Positions 27,741-36,611 of a DNA stretch of 64,000 bases are shown here, piece by piece. Every line of letters starts with the position of its first letter. Position 1 is the first letter of the stretch. The notes beneath the pieces are model-generated. The model ran no database searches. It was given only the letters and a program-made list of their open reading frames with translations, and had not been told where the DNA came from. Made by a program: the position numbers and the translations under genes. This DNA comes from Planococcus ruber (GTDB lineage: Bacteria; Bacillota; Bacilli; Bacillales_A; Planococcaceae): NCBI RefSeq assembly GCF_022819085.1, contig NZ_JALHAG010000004.1, positions 434,001 through 498,000 of the forward strand, read 5' to 3'.

Positions 27741-27782
27741 AAAAAATAAATTCATATAGCCATTTATATGAATTTATTTTTT
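27741..27782. terminator. 18-bp perfect AT-rich hairpin at the lacI 3' end
   Basis: Arms 27741-27758 and 27765-27782 with a 6-nt loop GCCATT. Both sides end in six A or T. The right arm includes the last codons and TAA stop of the LacI-family gene, so it acts as that gene's terminator and separates it from the downstream permease operon. Confidence 0.7.
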
Positions 27783-28775
27783 CATGGTTGTATTTCTTTC
27801 GAATAGTCTAACAGATTTTTTAATCTGGATGCAAGACTTATTTTTCTGAAAAATCATTTCGAATAATTTTTCCACTGCTAAAAATCCCAATCCGCGTTCA
27901 TCTTCCATGCCGACGGTCGTCAAATCCAATGAAGCATGCCGGCTCAGTTCCACATTGTCGATGCCGATAATGCTTAGGTCCTCAGGGATGCGAATGCCTG
28001 CAGATATATAAAAGTCCATCAGGCGAATCGCGATGGCATCCGTCGCCGCACAAATCGCTGTGGGCCGTTCAGCGGATTTCTGTAATGCGAGAAAAGTTTC
28101 GTAAAGCTCTTCCTTTTTCGTATCGGTAACAATCATTCGTTCTTTTGGAATAGCGATTTGCTGATCCTGCATAGCTTGGATAAAACCTTCCATCCGCCCC
28201 TTGAATGTGCTGATGGTCAGAGGGCCGCCAATCCAGACGATGTTTTCATGCCCTTTATCCAGTAAGTGCATGGCTGCTAAATAGCCTGCCTGCCGATTGT
28301 CAATTTCCACATAGTTCTTCTCGCTTTGGTGTTTCCGGTTAAACGATATAAAAGGAATGCCCGATTTTTCTAATTTATTGAAGATAGGATCATCGAGGTA
28401 AATCGAAGACAAAATGATGCCGTCCACTTTGTTTTCAAAGACAGAATGATAGACTTCTTCGCTATTGTCGTCATTGATGAAATGCACATTGGTGCGGAAT
28501 CCTTGGGCATTCGCGTAGTTGATGATGGCCGTTGTTGATTCAGAGAAAAATGGATTATGCAATGGCCCGGAGATCAAAGCAATCGTCCGCGTTTTCCGCT
28601 GCACCAACGACCTGGCATTGCCGTCCGGAATATAATTCAGTTCTTCGATTGCATCCATCACTTTTTGTAGTGTAGGTTTTTTTACGCGTTCAGGGGTATT
28701 TAAAACCCGGGAAACCGTCGTTTGAGAAACGCCTGCATGTTTCGCTACGTCTTTTGAGGAAACCAATCCGTTCAC
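27774..28775 (-). CDS. LacI-family transcriptional regulator
   Basis: A 333-residue LacI/GalR regulator. The helix-turn-helix SSKDVAKHAGVSQTTVSRVLN (residues 6-26) and hinge helix YIPDGNARSLVQ are complete. The sugar-binding-protein-like effector domain has GIPFISFNR, GYLAAMHLLDKGH and ICAATDAIAIRLMDF. It likely controls the permease-ALDH-ADH operon directly downstream in the same direction. The separating hairpin and the operator-like sites at 27669-27701 fit that. The inducer is unknown. Confidence 0.9.
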   Translation of the reverse strand: MNGLVSSKDVAKHAGVSQTTVSRVLNTPERVKKPTLQKVMDAIEELNYIPDGNARSLVQRKTRTIALISGPLHNPFFSESTTAIINYANAQGFRTNVHFINDDNSEEVYHSVFENKVDGIILSSIYLDDPIFNKLEKSGIPFISFNRKHQSEKNYVEIDNRQAGYLAAMHLLDKGHENIVWIGGPLTISTFKGRMEGFIQAMQDQQIAIPKERMIVTDTKKEELYETFLALQKSAERPTAICAATDAIAIRLMDFYISAGIRIPEDLSIIGIDNVELSRHASLDLTTVGMEDERGLGFLAVEKLFEMIFQKNKSCIQIKKSVRLFERNTTMKK

Positions 28776-28863
28776 CTATCTTTCTTTGCCAGCCATGAGT
28801 GTCTGCTTGTGTATATTACTAATAATGTACCACAGGATTTCAAAAGAATGCCAAGCAGAAATA

Positions 28864-28893
28864 GAAAAAGCCTGAGCATCCGCTTAGGCTTCC
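28864..28893 (-). terminator. Terminator of the NhaK-like gene
   Basis: AAGCCTAAGC and GCTCAGGCTT arms on the minus strand (one G-T pair), then TTTTTC, just after the antiporter stop. Confidence 0.78.
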
Positions 28894-28897
28894 CCTA

Positions 28898-30931
28898 CTA
28901 CTCACTGTATTCATAAAGTGTAATGCTTTCAATATGGTTTAGGTAGCGTCTCAGCTCTTTTGCTTGTTCTCTCGATATTTCGCCGTCTTCATACATTTTA
29001 TAGATTTTTGATCGGCCCATGTCCATCATGATCAGGCGCAATTCTTCTTTTTGAATTTCGTATTGTTCATTGAAGTGCGATTCAGGCGTTTCCAATCCTT
29101 TGATCATCCGGCGGTAGTCGTGCATGACGGAACTTGCCATCTGTTTCTCGCCTTCATTTGAAAATCCCTGCAAATAGTCCATTGCTTTTTCCAGCGCTTC
29201 CAATTGCACTTCTTTTCCAAGTTGAATATTCACCAGACGCGTTTCATCATCTTTTAAATACTCGCCTTTAAAACGGCGCCAAGCCCGGATCAGTTTGCTT
29301 TGAATATAGACATTTAAGGAATGCACGTTTTTTTCGATCGCCGCTTCACGTCTTCTGAATGATTTCGCAAAGGCTTTTCGGATTTTTTCATCTCCGAACC
29401 TTTTTTCTTTCAGCCGCATTTCGACATGGGATTTTTCAATCGATAAAGCTTTCATCCGGATTTTCTTCAATTGTTTCCGCCGCTGTTTGTTTTCATCCGA
29501 TCTTAATTCTTCTTCCGGCAAAATTTGTTTAAGCCTTAATTTATATTCTTCAATCAGTTCATATGCGACGGTTTCGTTTTCTTCCGTCGTCTCGGCTTTC
29601 AATTTCTTGATGGATGCAAGCAGGAGCCTTTTTCTCGCTTCTTCCGTATCAATTTTCCCGACAACTTGCCCTTCCACCGTTTCACCGCGGCTCAAGAGCG
29701 GCAATAAGATGGTCGCAGCCAGCAGCGTGAAGAGAATCGTTCCGGCAGCTAAAAAGATGATAAGCGAACGGTTCGGAAAATCTTCTCCCGATTCCAACGC
29801 ATAAGGGATAGACAACACCCCGACCATCGTCACCGTCCCTCTTACCCCTGTCAGACTTGTCAAGAGAGTTTGTTTAAAACTCGGCTTTTCGACTTGATCC
29901 GATTTTGTGAAACGGGCCTCAAAGCTTGCAAAAAGGTACGACCAGATAAACCGGACGCCAAAAATGAAAACGCCAATGCCGATTACATAAGAGAAGAGCA
30001 GCAAATAGCCGATATCCGGATTTTCCAGTACGCCGCTCATGGAAGAAGGAATGTTCAATCCAAGCAGCAAGAAGACGATGCCGTTCAGCACAAACAGAAT
30101 AATCGTCCAGATGTTTTCAGCCAGCATCTGTTCTTCAGCGACTAAAGTTTCGGTGCGTTCCCGCACGAGCGAATGGATGATGCCGGCAACCACTACCGAA
30201 ATGACTCCGGAAGCGTGGAGCAATTCTTCGGTCACGATGAAAATGAAAAAAGGCGTCATAATGTGCAGCAAGGACTGGAACGTGACATCGTTGATGCCTT
30301 GCTTGCGAAGCAAATGGCGAATCCAGATGACCAAAAGCCCGAGGACAATCCCCAGCACGCCGCCCATTACAAATTTATAGGAAAAGTCAAAAACCGCTTC
30401 CTGGATTGAGAAATAACCGGTAACCACAGCAGCGACGGCATAATTGAACGCAACCAGTCCGGATGCATCGTTGATCAAGGACTCGCCTCTCACTAAATTC
30501 AGCACTTTATCAGGGATATGGATGCGCTTCGCGATGCCGTTGACTGCAACCGGATCAGTCGGCGACAAGATGGCGGCAAGAGCAAATGCCGCATAAAGCG
30601 GAATGGCGGCAATCATCCAATGGATGAAATAGCCGCCGAGCACCGTAGTAAGCAGTACGAGGATGATCGCATTTCCAAGAATCGGGCCGCGCATGCGCCA
30701 CAGTTCTTCCCTCGGAAAATGACGGCCGTCATTATACAGCAGCGGGGCTATAAACAGCAGCAAAAACCATTCGGTATCGATGTCAAAAGATATATCTTCA
30801 AAAAACAGCACCAATAGGACCCCTAAAGCGATTTGGATCAAGGCCGTCGGGATGAATGGTGTGTAATGGCTGATGACATTTGAGATGAGCAATGCTACAA
30901 GCAAAAGAAGGACTGTCATTAAAATGTCCAT
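28898..30931 (-). CDS. nhaK: CPA1-family Na+/H+ antiporter (NhaK-like)
   Basis: A 677-residue monovalent cation/proton antiporter. The N-terminal membrane domain of about 12 helices carries the ion-site motifs ILSPTDPVAV (D126) and ESLINDASGLVAFN (N154-D155). A long cytoplasmic C-terminal region from about residue 420 is highly charged with coiled-coil character, ending in MYEDGEISREQAKELRRYL. Length and layout match Bacillus NhaK (YvgP). It exchanges cytoplasmic Na+, K+ or Li+ for protons and would help salt and alkali tolerance. CTGGAGGT ribosome-binding site; monocistronic. Confidence 0.93.
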   Translation of the reverse strand: MDILMTVLLLLVALLISNVISHYTPFIPTALIQIALGVLLVLFFEDISFDIDTEWFLLLFIAPLLYNDGRHFPREELWRMRGPILGNAIILVLLTTVLGGYFIHWMIAAIPLYAAFALAAILSPTDPVAVNGIAKRIHIPDKVLNLVRGESLINDASGLVAFNYAVAAVVTGYFSIQEAVFDFSYKFVMGGVLGIVLGLLVIWIRHLLRKQGINDVTFQSLLHIMTPFFIFIVTEELLHASGVISVVVAGIIHSLVRERTETLVAEEQMLAENIWTIILFVLNGIVFLLLGLNIPSSMSGVLENPDIGYLLLFSYVIGIGVFIFGVRFIWSYLFASFEARFTKSDQVEKPSFKQTLLTSLTGVRGTVTMVGVLSIPYALESGEDFPNRSLIIFLAAGTILFTLLAATILLPLLSRGETVEGQVVGKIDTEEARKRLLLASIKKLKAETTEENETVAYELIEEYKLRLKQILPEEELRSDENKQRRKQLKKIRMKALSIEKSHVEMRLKEKRFGDEKIRKAFAKSFRRREAAIEKNVHSLNVYIQSKLIRAWRRFKGEYLKDDETRLVNIQLGKEVQLEALEKAMDYLQGFSNEGEKQMASSVMHDYRRMIKGLETPESHFNEQYEIQKEELRLIMMDMGRSKIYKMYEDGEISREQAKELRRYLNHIESITLYEYSE

Positions 30932-31014
30932 AAATGACCTCCAGTCGTTTTCATGGTTTCTACCTGTATACCCCTAAAGCGTATGGCTTTAGACAAAAAT
31001 CCGTATGGAATCAC

Positions 31015-31057
31015 AAAAAAACCAGGGACGGCGCTTATTCGCCTTCCCTGGTTTCCT
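31015..31057 (-). terminator. Terminator of the HNH nuclease gene
   Basis: AAACCAGGGA-GGCG and CGCC-TCCCTGGTTT arms with one mismatch, followed on the minus strand by seven T. It overlaps the last codons of the nuclease gene. Confidence 0.85.
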
Positions 31058-32006
31058 CTACTGCCTCTGCATTTGCAGATTTTCTTTTATCGATAAAAAT
31101 CTTTCGTTTATGCCACCGGAAAAATTCGCCGTTTTCCGGATACACCGAGATTTTCTTGCCTTTTTTCAAACCGTATTCGGCGTAGCGCTCTTCCGGAATC
31201 TGTTGGGCGATGTGCAGCGTTCCTCCCGCTGTGAAACTGATGAACCCGGCAGTGAACATCGCTTCGTGGTTGCTGCAAAGCAGCAAGCCGTTAAAAGGAT
31301 TGATTTTCTCTGCATCCGTGCTGTCTTTCCAGGGTTTTGCATAGCCGGCTTTTAGCGCGGCGTCGATGTCCATGCCGCAAAGCGGACATTCCTTATGCCA
31401 TAAAGGCAGCAATGATTTTCTGAACTGCAGCTGGCCGCGCTGGATTTTCGTCTTCATTTCCATAATGGTTTCTGCAATGAGCGTGATGAGCGGATTATGC
31501 TCCGTCATCCGGACCACTTCCATTGCAAGTTCCAATTGCTCCGCTTCCGGTACATAGACATTCAACCGGCTGATGCCTTCCAGCAATTCAATGGCGAGCT
31601 CTTCGTTGCAAGGATAAAGGTATCCCGGATTGCCGGTGCCGTCTTCTTTAAAGGCAGCATATTTAACCGGCAAAAGCGGTAAGATGTCCACCAAGCAGTC
31701 TTTCACCAGTAACGGATTCTCCAGCTCCCGGTATTCAACCGGCACCAAATAGCCGGCCGCTGACTCGTTTTCAAGCATCCCTTCTTCATACGGCTTCCGT
31801 TCTTTTTTGAAAGTATCCTTTGCTACACTGATGGCCACAATTGCCCCTTTGACGTAATGAAAAATGCGATCTCCTTTTTTCACTTCCATCAGCCGTTGAT
31901 AGGAATGCGGCACCATTCCCGCTTTATCCGTTTCCGGAGCCCAGAGCAAGCCGGCATTCTTTTCTTCCTGATACGTTTCACCTTGCATGACGATATATGC
32001 GTTCAA
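31035..32006 (-). CDS. PUA/EVE-like plus HNH endonuclease, candidate modification-dependent restriction enzyme
   Basis: A 323-residue protein. The N-terminal half begins YIVMQGETYQEEKNAGLLWA and contains GDRIFHYVKGAIVAISVA, a pattern of PUA-superfamily (EVE/YTH-like) base-reading domains. The C-terminal half holds an HNH nuclease with zinc-type CPLC (C207, C210), the central NPFNGLLLCSNHEAMF with N239, C244 and H247, and a downstream GFISF strand. This fusion is known from type IV-like enzymes that cut DNA bearing modified cytosines. No partner methylase is adjacent. TTG start with TAGGAGGAAG upstream. Activity is inferred. Confidence 0.8.
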   Translation of the reverse strand: MNAYIVMQGETYQEEKNAGLLWAPETDKAGMVPHSYQRLMEVKKGDRIFHYVKGAIVAISVAKDTFKKERKPYEEGMLENESAAGYLVPVEYRELENPLLVKDCLVDILPLLPVKYAAFKEDGTGNPGYLYPCNEELAIELLEGISRLNVYVPEAEQLELAMEVVRMTEHNPLITLIAETIMEMKTKIQRGQLQFRKSLLPLWHKECPLCGMDIDAALKAGYAKPWKDSTDAEKINPFNGLLLCSNHEAMFTAGFISFTAGGTLHIAQQIPEERYAEYGLKKGKKISVYPENGEFFRWHKRKIFIDKRKSANAEAVEETREGE

Positions 32007-32140
32007 AACTCTTCCTCCTAATTGCTCAGCCGAATCGGCGTTTCATCTAACTTGCGAAAATTCGTTTATGTAAACTTCCATGCTTCTATCATAACTCAAA
32101 TTCTATTTAAATGTTCGACAAGAAGTTCGGCCACGCATTA

Positions 32141-32172
32141 GAAAAAGGACGCTCGCTTTGAGCGCCCTTAAC
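32141..32172 (-). terminator. Terminator of the zinc-ribbon gene
   Basis: AAGGGCGCTC and GAGCGTCCTT arms on the minus strand, then a TTTTTC run. Confidence 0.8.
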
Positions 32173-32186
32173 ATAAAAGATTTGAT

Positions 32187-32342
32187 TTACTTGATGCCAG
32201 AACTGATCACGCTTCGGACAAAATAACGGTTGGCTGCGACAAAGACGTATTGCCTTTCTTCATTGCAGATGATGCATTCAGTTGGAGGGGTTTCTGACTC
32301 GCTGTATTGTACACCGCACGTTTCACAAATAAATTTAGGCAT
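32187..32342 (-). CDS. Small rubredoxin-like zinc-ribbon protein, probably a truncated MBL-fold N-terminus
   Basis: A 51-residue protein from ATG 32342, which has GGAAGGAAG upstream. Residues 5-35 form a zinc ribbon with CxxC...CxxC (FICETCGVQY and TECIICNEERQYV). This segment is the usual N-terminal lead-in of a larger family of metallo-beta-lactamase-fold hydrolases in Bacillales, but here it stops after an unrelated short tail. It is either a stand-alone mini protein or the remnant of a deleted larger gene. The intact terminator downstream suggests it is still transcribed. Confidence 0.6.
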   Translation of the reverse strand: MPKFICETCGVQYSESETPPTECIICNEERQYVFVAANRYFVRSVISSGIK

Positions 32343-32445
32343 GAAGTTTCTTCCTTCCTGTCGATAGTCGCTTTGGAGACGTTTTTTCTTTTCAGTATAA
32401 AATTGTTTTATTATTCCGTCATCCTTCATTAGTCCAGAAACGCGC

Positions 32446-32486
32446 ATAAAAATGCCGATGAAGAAGGAACCTTCATCGGCATTTAA
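32446..32486 (-). terminator. Terminator of the mtl operon
   Basis: AAATGCCGATGAA and TTCATCGGCATTT arms with a 9-nt loop and a T-rich flank on the minus strand, just after mtlD. Confidence 0.88.
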
Positions 32487-32498
32487 ATTGCAAATCTC

Positions 32499-33653
32499 TT
32501 ATTTTCTACGAAGTTCATCCACTCGCTTCAAAATGATCGGGATAAGCGGATCGTCCGCTTCAAGTTCTGCCACTTTTTGAAGTGTTTTTTCAAATCCTTC
32601 GGCTGCGATCATTTCTTGTAGTTGTTTAGCTTCCGGATCTTCGTCATTCACGTAAAGCAAGACAGCTGCAATGACCGTTGCTAAATGGATCGGCTCTTTC
32701 CCCGTCAACTGCCAGTAAAGGCTTGCCGGCCGAATCAACCGGTCGTTTTTGCCCAATTTGCGCAAAGGCCCTCGCCCGACACGCGTGACATGGTCCGAGA
32801 TGTTCGGATTCTGGAAGCGGCCAATGATTTTTTGGATGTACGCTTCGTGTTCTGCCCGGTCAAAACCGTGCTCTTGAATGATCACTTCACCGGTTTCACC
32901 TAAAGCTCCTCTTAAAAGCTCTTCGATCTCTTCGTCCTGCATCGCATCGTAAATCGTCTGGAACCCTTTATAACGGCCAAAATAAGCGGGAACCGTATGG
33001 CCGGTATTAACAGTGAACAATTTCCGTTCAATGAACGCGCTTAAATCATCTACGTAAGTGATGCCTTCAACGGCAGGAACCGCTCCTTTGATGGCCGGTT
33101 TTTCCACCACCCATTCGTAGTATGGTTCAACCGCGACTGCTAATACATCATCGCTCGTCTGGTCCGGTACAATCCGGTCGACCGCCGCATTCGGGAAAGC
33201 AATCAACCGGTCCGCCATTTCCCTTTCCTCTTCTGACAGATGCGTATAGACATGCTCTTTCAACAAGGAACTGGCGTTGATCATGTTTTCACATGCAATG
33301 ATGTTCAGCGGCTCTGGATTTTTCTTGAAACGGGCTCTCAGCCCTTCTGCAATCAGGCTTGAAATCATCGGCAATACTTTCGGGCCGACAGCAGCAGTCA
33401 CTAAATCCGTTTGAGCAATCGCTTCTGCGCCTTCTGCCGGATGGCTCAGCGTATTGATGCCGTGAACTTTTTCCACACGAATGATCTGCTGTTCAGAACC
33501 CATTAAAGTCACTTCATAGCTATTACGCTCATTTAAAGCATCAACAACTGCACCGTTGACGTCCAAAAATAGCGTTTCGTAATCTGATTCGTATAAAAGG
33601 GCGCCGATAAACCCTCTTCCGATATTGCCGGCGCCAAAGTGAACAGCTTTCAT
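32499..33653 (-). CDS. mtlD: Mannitol-1-phosphate 5-dehydrogenase
   Basis: 384 residues, the usual length. It has the NAD-binding motif HFGAGNIGRGFIG at residues 6-18 and the catalytic region around TVNTGHTVPAYFGRYKG. It oxidises mannitol-1-phosphate to fructose-6-phosphate with NAD+, feeding glycolysis. It is the last gene of mtlA-mtlF-mtlD. Its ATG immediately follows the mtlF stop, with GAGGTGAG inside the mtlF end, so translation is coupled. Confidence 0.97.
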   Translation of the reverse strand: MKAVHFGAGNIGRGFIGALLYESDYETLFLDVNGAVVDALNERNSYEVTLMGSEQQIIRVEKVHGINTLSHPAEGAEAIAQTDLVTAAVGPKVLPMISSLIAEGLRARFKKNPEPLNIIACENMINASSLLKEHVYTHLSEEEREMADRLIAFPNAAVDRIVPDQTSDDVLAVAVEPYYEWVVEKPAIKGAVPAVEGITYVDDLSAFIERKLFTVNTGHTVPAYFGRYKGFQTIYDAMQDEEIEELLRGALGETGEVIIQEHGFDRAEHEAYIQKIIGRFQNPNISDHVTRVGRGPLRKLGKNDRLIRPASLYWQLTGKEPIHLATVIAAVLLYVNDEDPEAKQLQEMIAAEGFEKTLQKVAELEADDPLIPIILKRVDELRRK

Positions 33654-34091
33654 TCAGCTCACCTCGCTGAATAGGTCCAAAATCTCTTCTTCCGTAGTGG
33701 CGTTCAAAATTTTATCGATATTTTCTTCTTCCGAACAAACAATTGCAATATTTGAAAGGATTTCCAAATGCTCATTTCCTTTTCCGGCAATGCCGATTAG
33801 GATTTTTGCAATGTTGCCGCCGCCAAAATCGATGCCATCCGGAACGGTCACGACCGAAATACCGGTTTCCAACACATTTTTCTTCGCATCTTCTGTGCCG
33901 TGAGGGATTGCGAGCGAATTCCCCATGAACGTAGACGTCAGCTCTTCCCGTTCCAGCATCTTCTCAATATAGCCTTCATCTACATATCCGCCGTCGACGA
34001 GAATGCTCCCGGTATAGCGGATCGCTTCTTCTTTTCCGGATAAAGAAACATTTAATTTGATATTTTCTCTGCTCAATACTTCTTTTGCCAT
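33654..34091 (-). CDS. mtlF: PTS mannitol-specific EIIA
   Basis: A 145-residue EIIA of the mannitol/fructose type with the phospho-histidine in LAIPHGTEDAK (H64). It accepts phosphate from HPr and passes it to the IIB domain of MtlA. As in other Firmicutes the IIA domain is a separate protein rather than fused to MtlA. It lies 33 bp after mtlA and directly before mtlD. Confidence 0.96.
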   Translation of the reverse strand: MAKEVLSRENIKLNVSLSGKEEAIRYTGSILVDGGYVDEGYIEKMLEREELTSTFMGNSLAIPHGTEDAKKNVLETGISVVTVPDGIDFGGGNIAKILIGIAGKGNEHLEILSNIAIVCSEEENIDKILNATTEEEILDLFSEVS

Positions 34092-34124
34092 TTATTAAAC
34101 CACTCCTTTAAAGATGGTTTAGCC

Positions 34125-35603
34125 TCACTTATCTGTTTTTAAACGTTGGGCTAATTTATCGTACTCCGGGCTGTTCATGAAATTGTCAACAGAAATATGT
34201 TCAGCCCCTGGCAGTTTCGCTTTTGCGCGATCTGTTAAATCTTTGTGTGTCACGACGATATCGGCATCATCCGGCAATTGATTAATTGCGGTATTGGTAA
34301 CCGGAATGTCGATATTTTCTTTCTTGAACTTATTGCGCAATAAGGATGCACCCATCGCACTTGATCCCATGCCCGCATCACAGGCAAATACCACTTTATG
34401 GACATTTTCCGGCGCAAGCATTGTAGAATCCGCCGGCTGCGTATTATCAGCCTCGACTTGTCCACCTGCAGCTGCACCAACGGCCGCTTGAGCTGGTTTA
34501 GGCGTTAAATAGCCCGTCGCATCGCTTTTCTTGCCTTTCATTTCTTCCATTTTGCCAGCTGCTGCAGCTAAATCTTCGTCTTCCACTTTGCTCGTTTTCA
34601 AGATAACGGAAGCAATGGCGAAAGAAACAGCAGCAGCGACCACAACGCCTGAAATTACGCCAAGATAATTTCCTTGAGGGGTCAATGCCAATAAGGCGAA
34701 GATACTTCCCGGTGACGGCGTCGCCGGAAGGCCGGCATCAAACAGTGTAAACATGAATACCCCGCTCATGCCTCCCCCAATTGCCGCTAACAGCAGCATC
34801 GGTTTCATCAAGATGTACGGGAAGTAAATTTCATGGATACCACCGAGAAACTGGATGATTGCGGCACCTGGAGCCGAAGCTTTTGAAACCCCTTTGCCGA
34901 AAATACTGAAAGCCAGGAGAATGCCAAGACCAGGCCCAGGGTTTGTTTCAAGCAGGAACAAAATGGATTTCCCTGCTTGTGCCGCTTGGTCAACGCCGAG
35001 CGGGCTTAAAATCCCGTGGTTGATCGCATTGTTCAGGAAGAGAACTTTTGCCGGCTCAATGATGATGCTTGCGAGCGGCAATAAGCCCATATCGACAATC
35101 ACTTCAACGCCATCTGCCAGGATATTCGTCAATGAACTGACGACTGGCCCGATGATGTAGACGGAAAAGCCGGCGAGAATCGCCCCTAAAATACCGGCAG
35201 AAAAGTTGTTGTAAAGCATTTCGAAACCGGTTCTGATTTTTGCCAAAAACAGGTTATCAATCAGCTTCATGAGATAACCGGCAAGCGGCCCCATAATCAT
35301 GGCCCCTAGGAACATCGGAACATCGGCGCCTACAATGACCCCTAATGTGGCCGTTGCACCTACTACGCCTCCTCTAAAATCATAGACTAACCGCCCACCG
35401 GTAAAACCGATCAATAATGGAAGCAAGTATTTGATCATCGGATCGACGAGACTTGCCAGCGTTTCATTCGGAATCCAGCCATCTGGTATGAATAAAGCCG
35501 TAATAATCCCCCATGCAATGAATGCTCCAATGTTCGGCATAATCATGCCGCTTAAATAGCTCCCAAAACGCTGAACTTTTGCACGGACATTTGTTTCCGC
35601 CAT
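34125..35603 (-). CDS. mtlA: PTS mannitol-specific EIICB
   Basis: A 492-residue transporter that imports and phosphorylates mannitol. The membrane IIC domain covers about residues 1-340 and includes the substrate motif GGIHEIYFPY (E258). A flexible Ala/Glu/Lys-rich linker (about 342-400) leads to the IIB domain with the phospho-cysteine in VVFACDAGMGSSAMG (C408). AAAGGGGGAT ribosome-binding site. A cre site 33 bp upstream implies CcpA repression. The activator gene mtlR is not in this window. Confidence 0.96.
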   Translation of the reverse strand: MAETNVRAKVQRFGSYLSGMIMPNIGAFIAWGIITALFIPDGWIPNETLASLVDPMIKYLLPLLIGFTGGRLVYDFRGGVVGATATLGVIVGADVPMFLGAMIMGPLAGYLMKLIDNLFLAKIRTGFEMLYNNFSAGILGAILAGFSVYIIGPVVSSLTNILADGVEVIVDMGLLPLASIIIEPAKVLFLNNAINHGILSPLGVDQAAQAGKSILFLLETNPGPGLGILLAFSIFGKGVSKASAPGAAIIQFLGGIHEIYFPYILMKPMLLLAAIGGGMSGVFMFTLFDAGLPATPSPGSIFALLALTPQGNYLGVISGVVVAAAVSFAIASVILKTSKVEDEDLAAAAGKMEEMKGKKSDATGYLTPKPAQAAVGAAAGGQVEADNTQPADSTMLAPENVHKVVFACDAGMGSSAMGASLLRNKFKKENIDIPVTNTAINQLPDDADIVVTHKDLTDRAKAKLPGAEHISVDNFMNSPEYDKLAQRLKTDK

Positions 35604-35635
35604 TTAAATCCCCCTTTTCATATTTAGTTAAATGA

Positions 35636-35649
35636 AGTGAACGCTTTCA
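35636..35649 (-). promoter_or_regulatory. cre-like CcpA site of the mtl operon
   Basis: TGAAAGCGTTCACT on the minus strand, one mismatch (last base) from the cre consensus, 33 bp upstream of mtlA. Confidence 0.75.
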
Positions 35650-35978
35650 TCTTACATAACCATCAAGCCCTTTCTTTTTTGAAATTATGCCCAATATTAA
35701 GTTAGTACCCTATTTAAACCGCTGCTTAATCCCCAAATTCGAAATTGGGCCATTTTAAAGCCACAGGAACTAAATAGCCGAATAAAAAATATCACTTAAT
35801 TTTAATGTAGCATAAACTTTTGTGAAGAAGGTTAAAAAATTCTTAATTATCAAATTAATGGAGACGGTTTTCAACTTTTCACTGATTCAAATTAATACTA
35901 AATATTTTTATTATGTCATCTAAATTCGCAATGCATAAAAATGCAGTCTCCTTGAAAAGCGGTAAATTGGCGACTCGA
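35650..35978. other. AT-rich intergenic region upstream of mtlA
   Basis: About 330 bp without a gene. It contains an imperfect palindrome CCCAAATTCGAAATTGGG near 35731-35748 and several AT-rich stretches that could be the mtl promoter or an MtlR site. No open frame with a ribosome-binding site was found. Confidence 0.5.
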
Positions 35979-36572
35979 TTAAAACTCCTCCATGCAAATC
36001 GAATTAAGATGATAAACAATGATCCGCTTCAGTTTATGGGTTTCCAGCAATTGCGGCCGGATCATTCCATCAAGCGCCAATCCGTCCAACAATGAATACA
36101 TCCTCTCCGTCTCCAGGTGAAGATCCGCGTCTTTCTTCAATAAATTGAGCAAAACAAGATACGACATCACTTCTTTGATCGCAAGGTAGACACTGTCTTT
36201 TTCCGCATCAAACACCTCCCCTTGATGGCGGGCATGGATTTTGAACACCAATCTTACTTCGGCTTCCAGTTTTGTTTCTCCTGGCGTCGGCATTAAATCC
36301 AATAAAACCTGGACGATTTTTTCTTTTGGCGGCATATCCAATTTAAAAATCCTCGTCATCCTTTCAGCAGTTTTTTGGTAGATCAAGTCTCGGGCAAACC
36401 CCAGCAAGTCATTTTGCGAAGCAAAATAATACCGCAAAGACCCTAAAGAAATCCCAGCTTCCTTCGCTATATTCCTGACAGACGCCCCTTCCATCCCTTG
36501 TTCTAAAATAACTTTCCACGCGGCTTTAGCAATCATTTCTTTACGTTTGGCATGTTCGATAAGTTTTGGCAT
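35979..36572 (-). CDS. TetR-family transcriptional regulator
   Basis: A 197-residue TetR/AcrR repressor. The helix-turn-helix is SVRNIAKEAGISLGSLRYYF, followed by SQNDLLGFARDLI, and the C-terminal all-helical ligand domain has conserved VLLDLMPTPGE and the late block DGLALDGMIRPQLL. This layout resembles the PksA-type TetR group. The ribosome-binding site GGAGGT sits unusually close to the ATG. Two palindromes 40-97 bp upstream are probable autoregulatory operators. The controlled gene may be itself or the DUF1648 gene further upstream. Confidence 0.88.
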   Translation of the reverse strand: MPKLIEHAKRKEMIAKAAWKVILEQGMEGASVRNIAKEAGISLGSLRYYFASQNDLLGFARDLIYQKTAERMTRIFKLDMPPKEKIVQVLLDLMPTPGETKLEAEVRLVFKIHARHQGEVFDAEKDSVYLAIKEVMSYLVLLNLLKKDADLHLETERMYSLLDGLALDGMIRPQLLETHKLKRIIVYHLNSICMEEF

Positions 36573-36611
36573 ACCTCCATTTTATCAGAATAATATTAAA
36601 ATTCAATTAAT

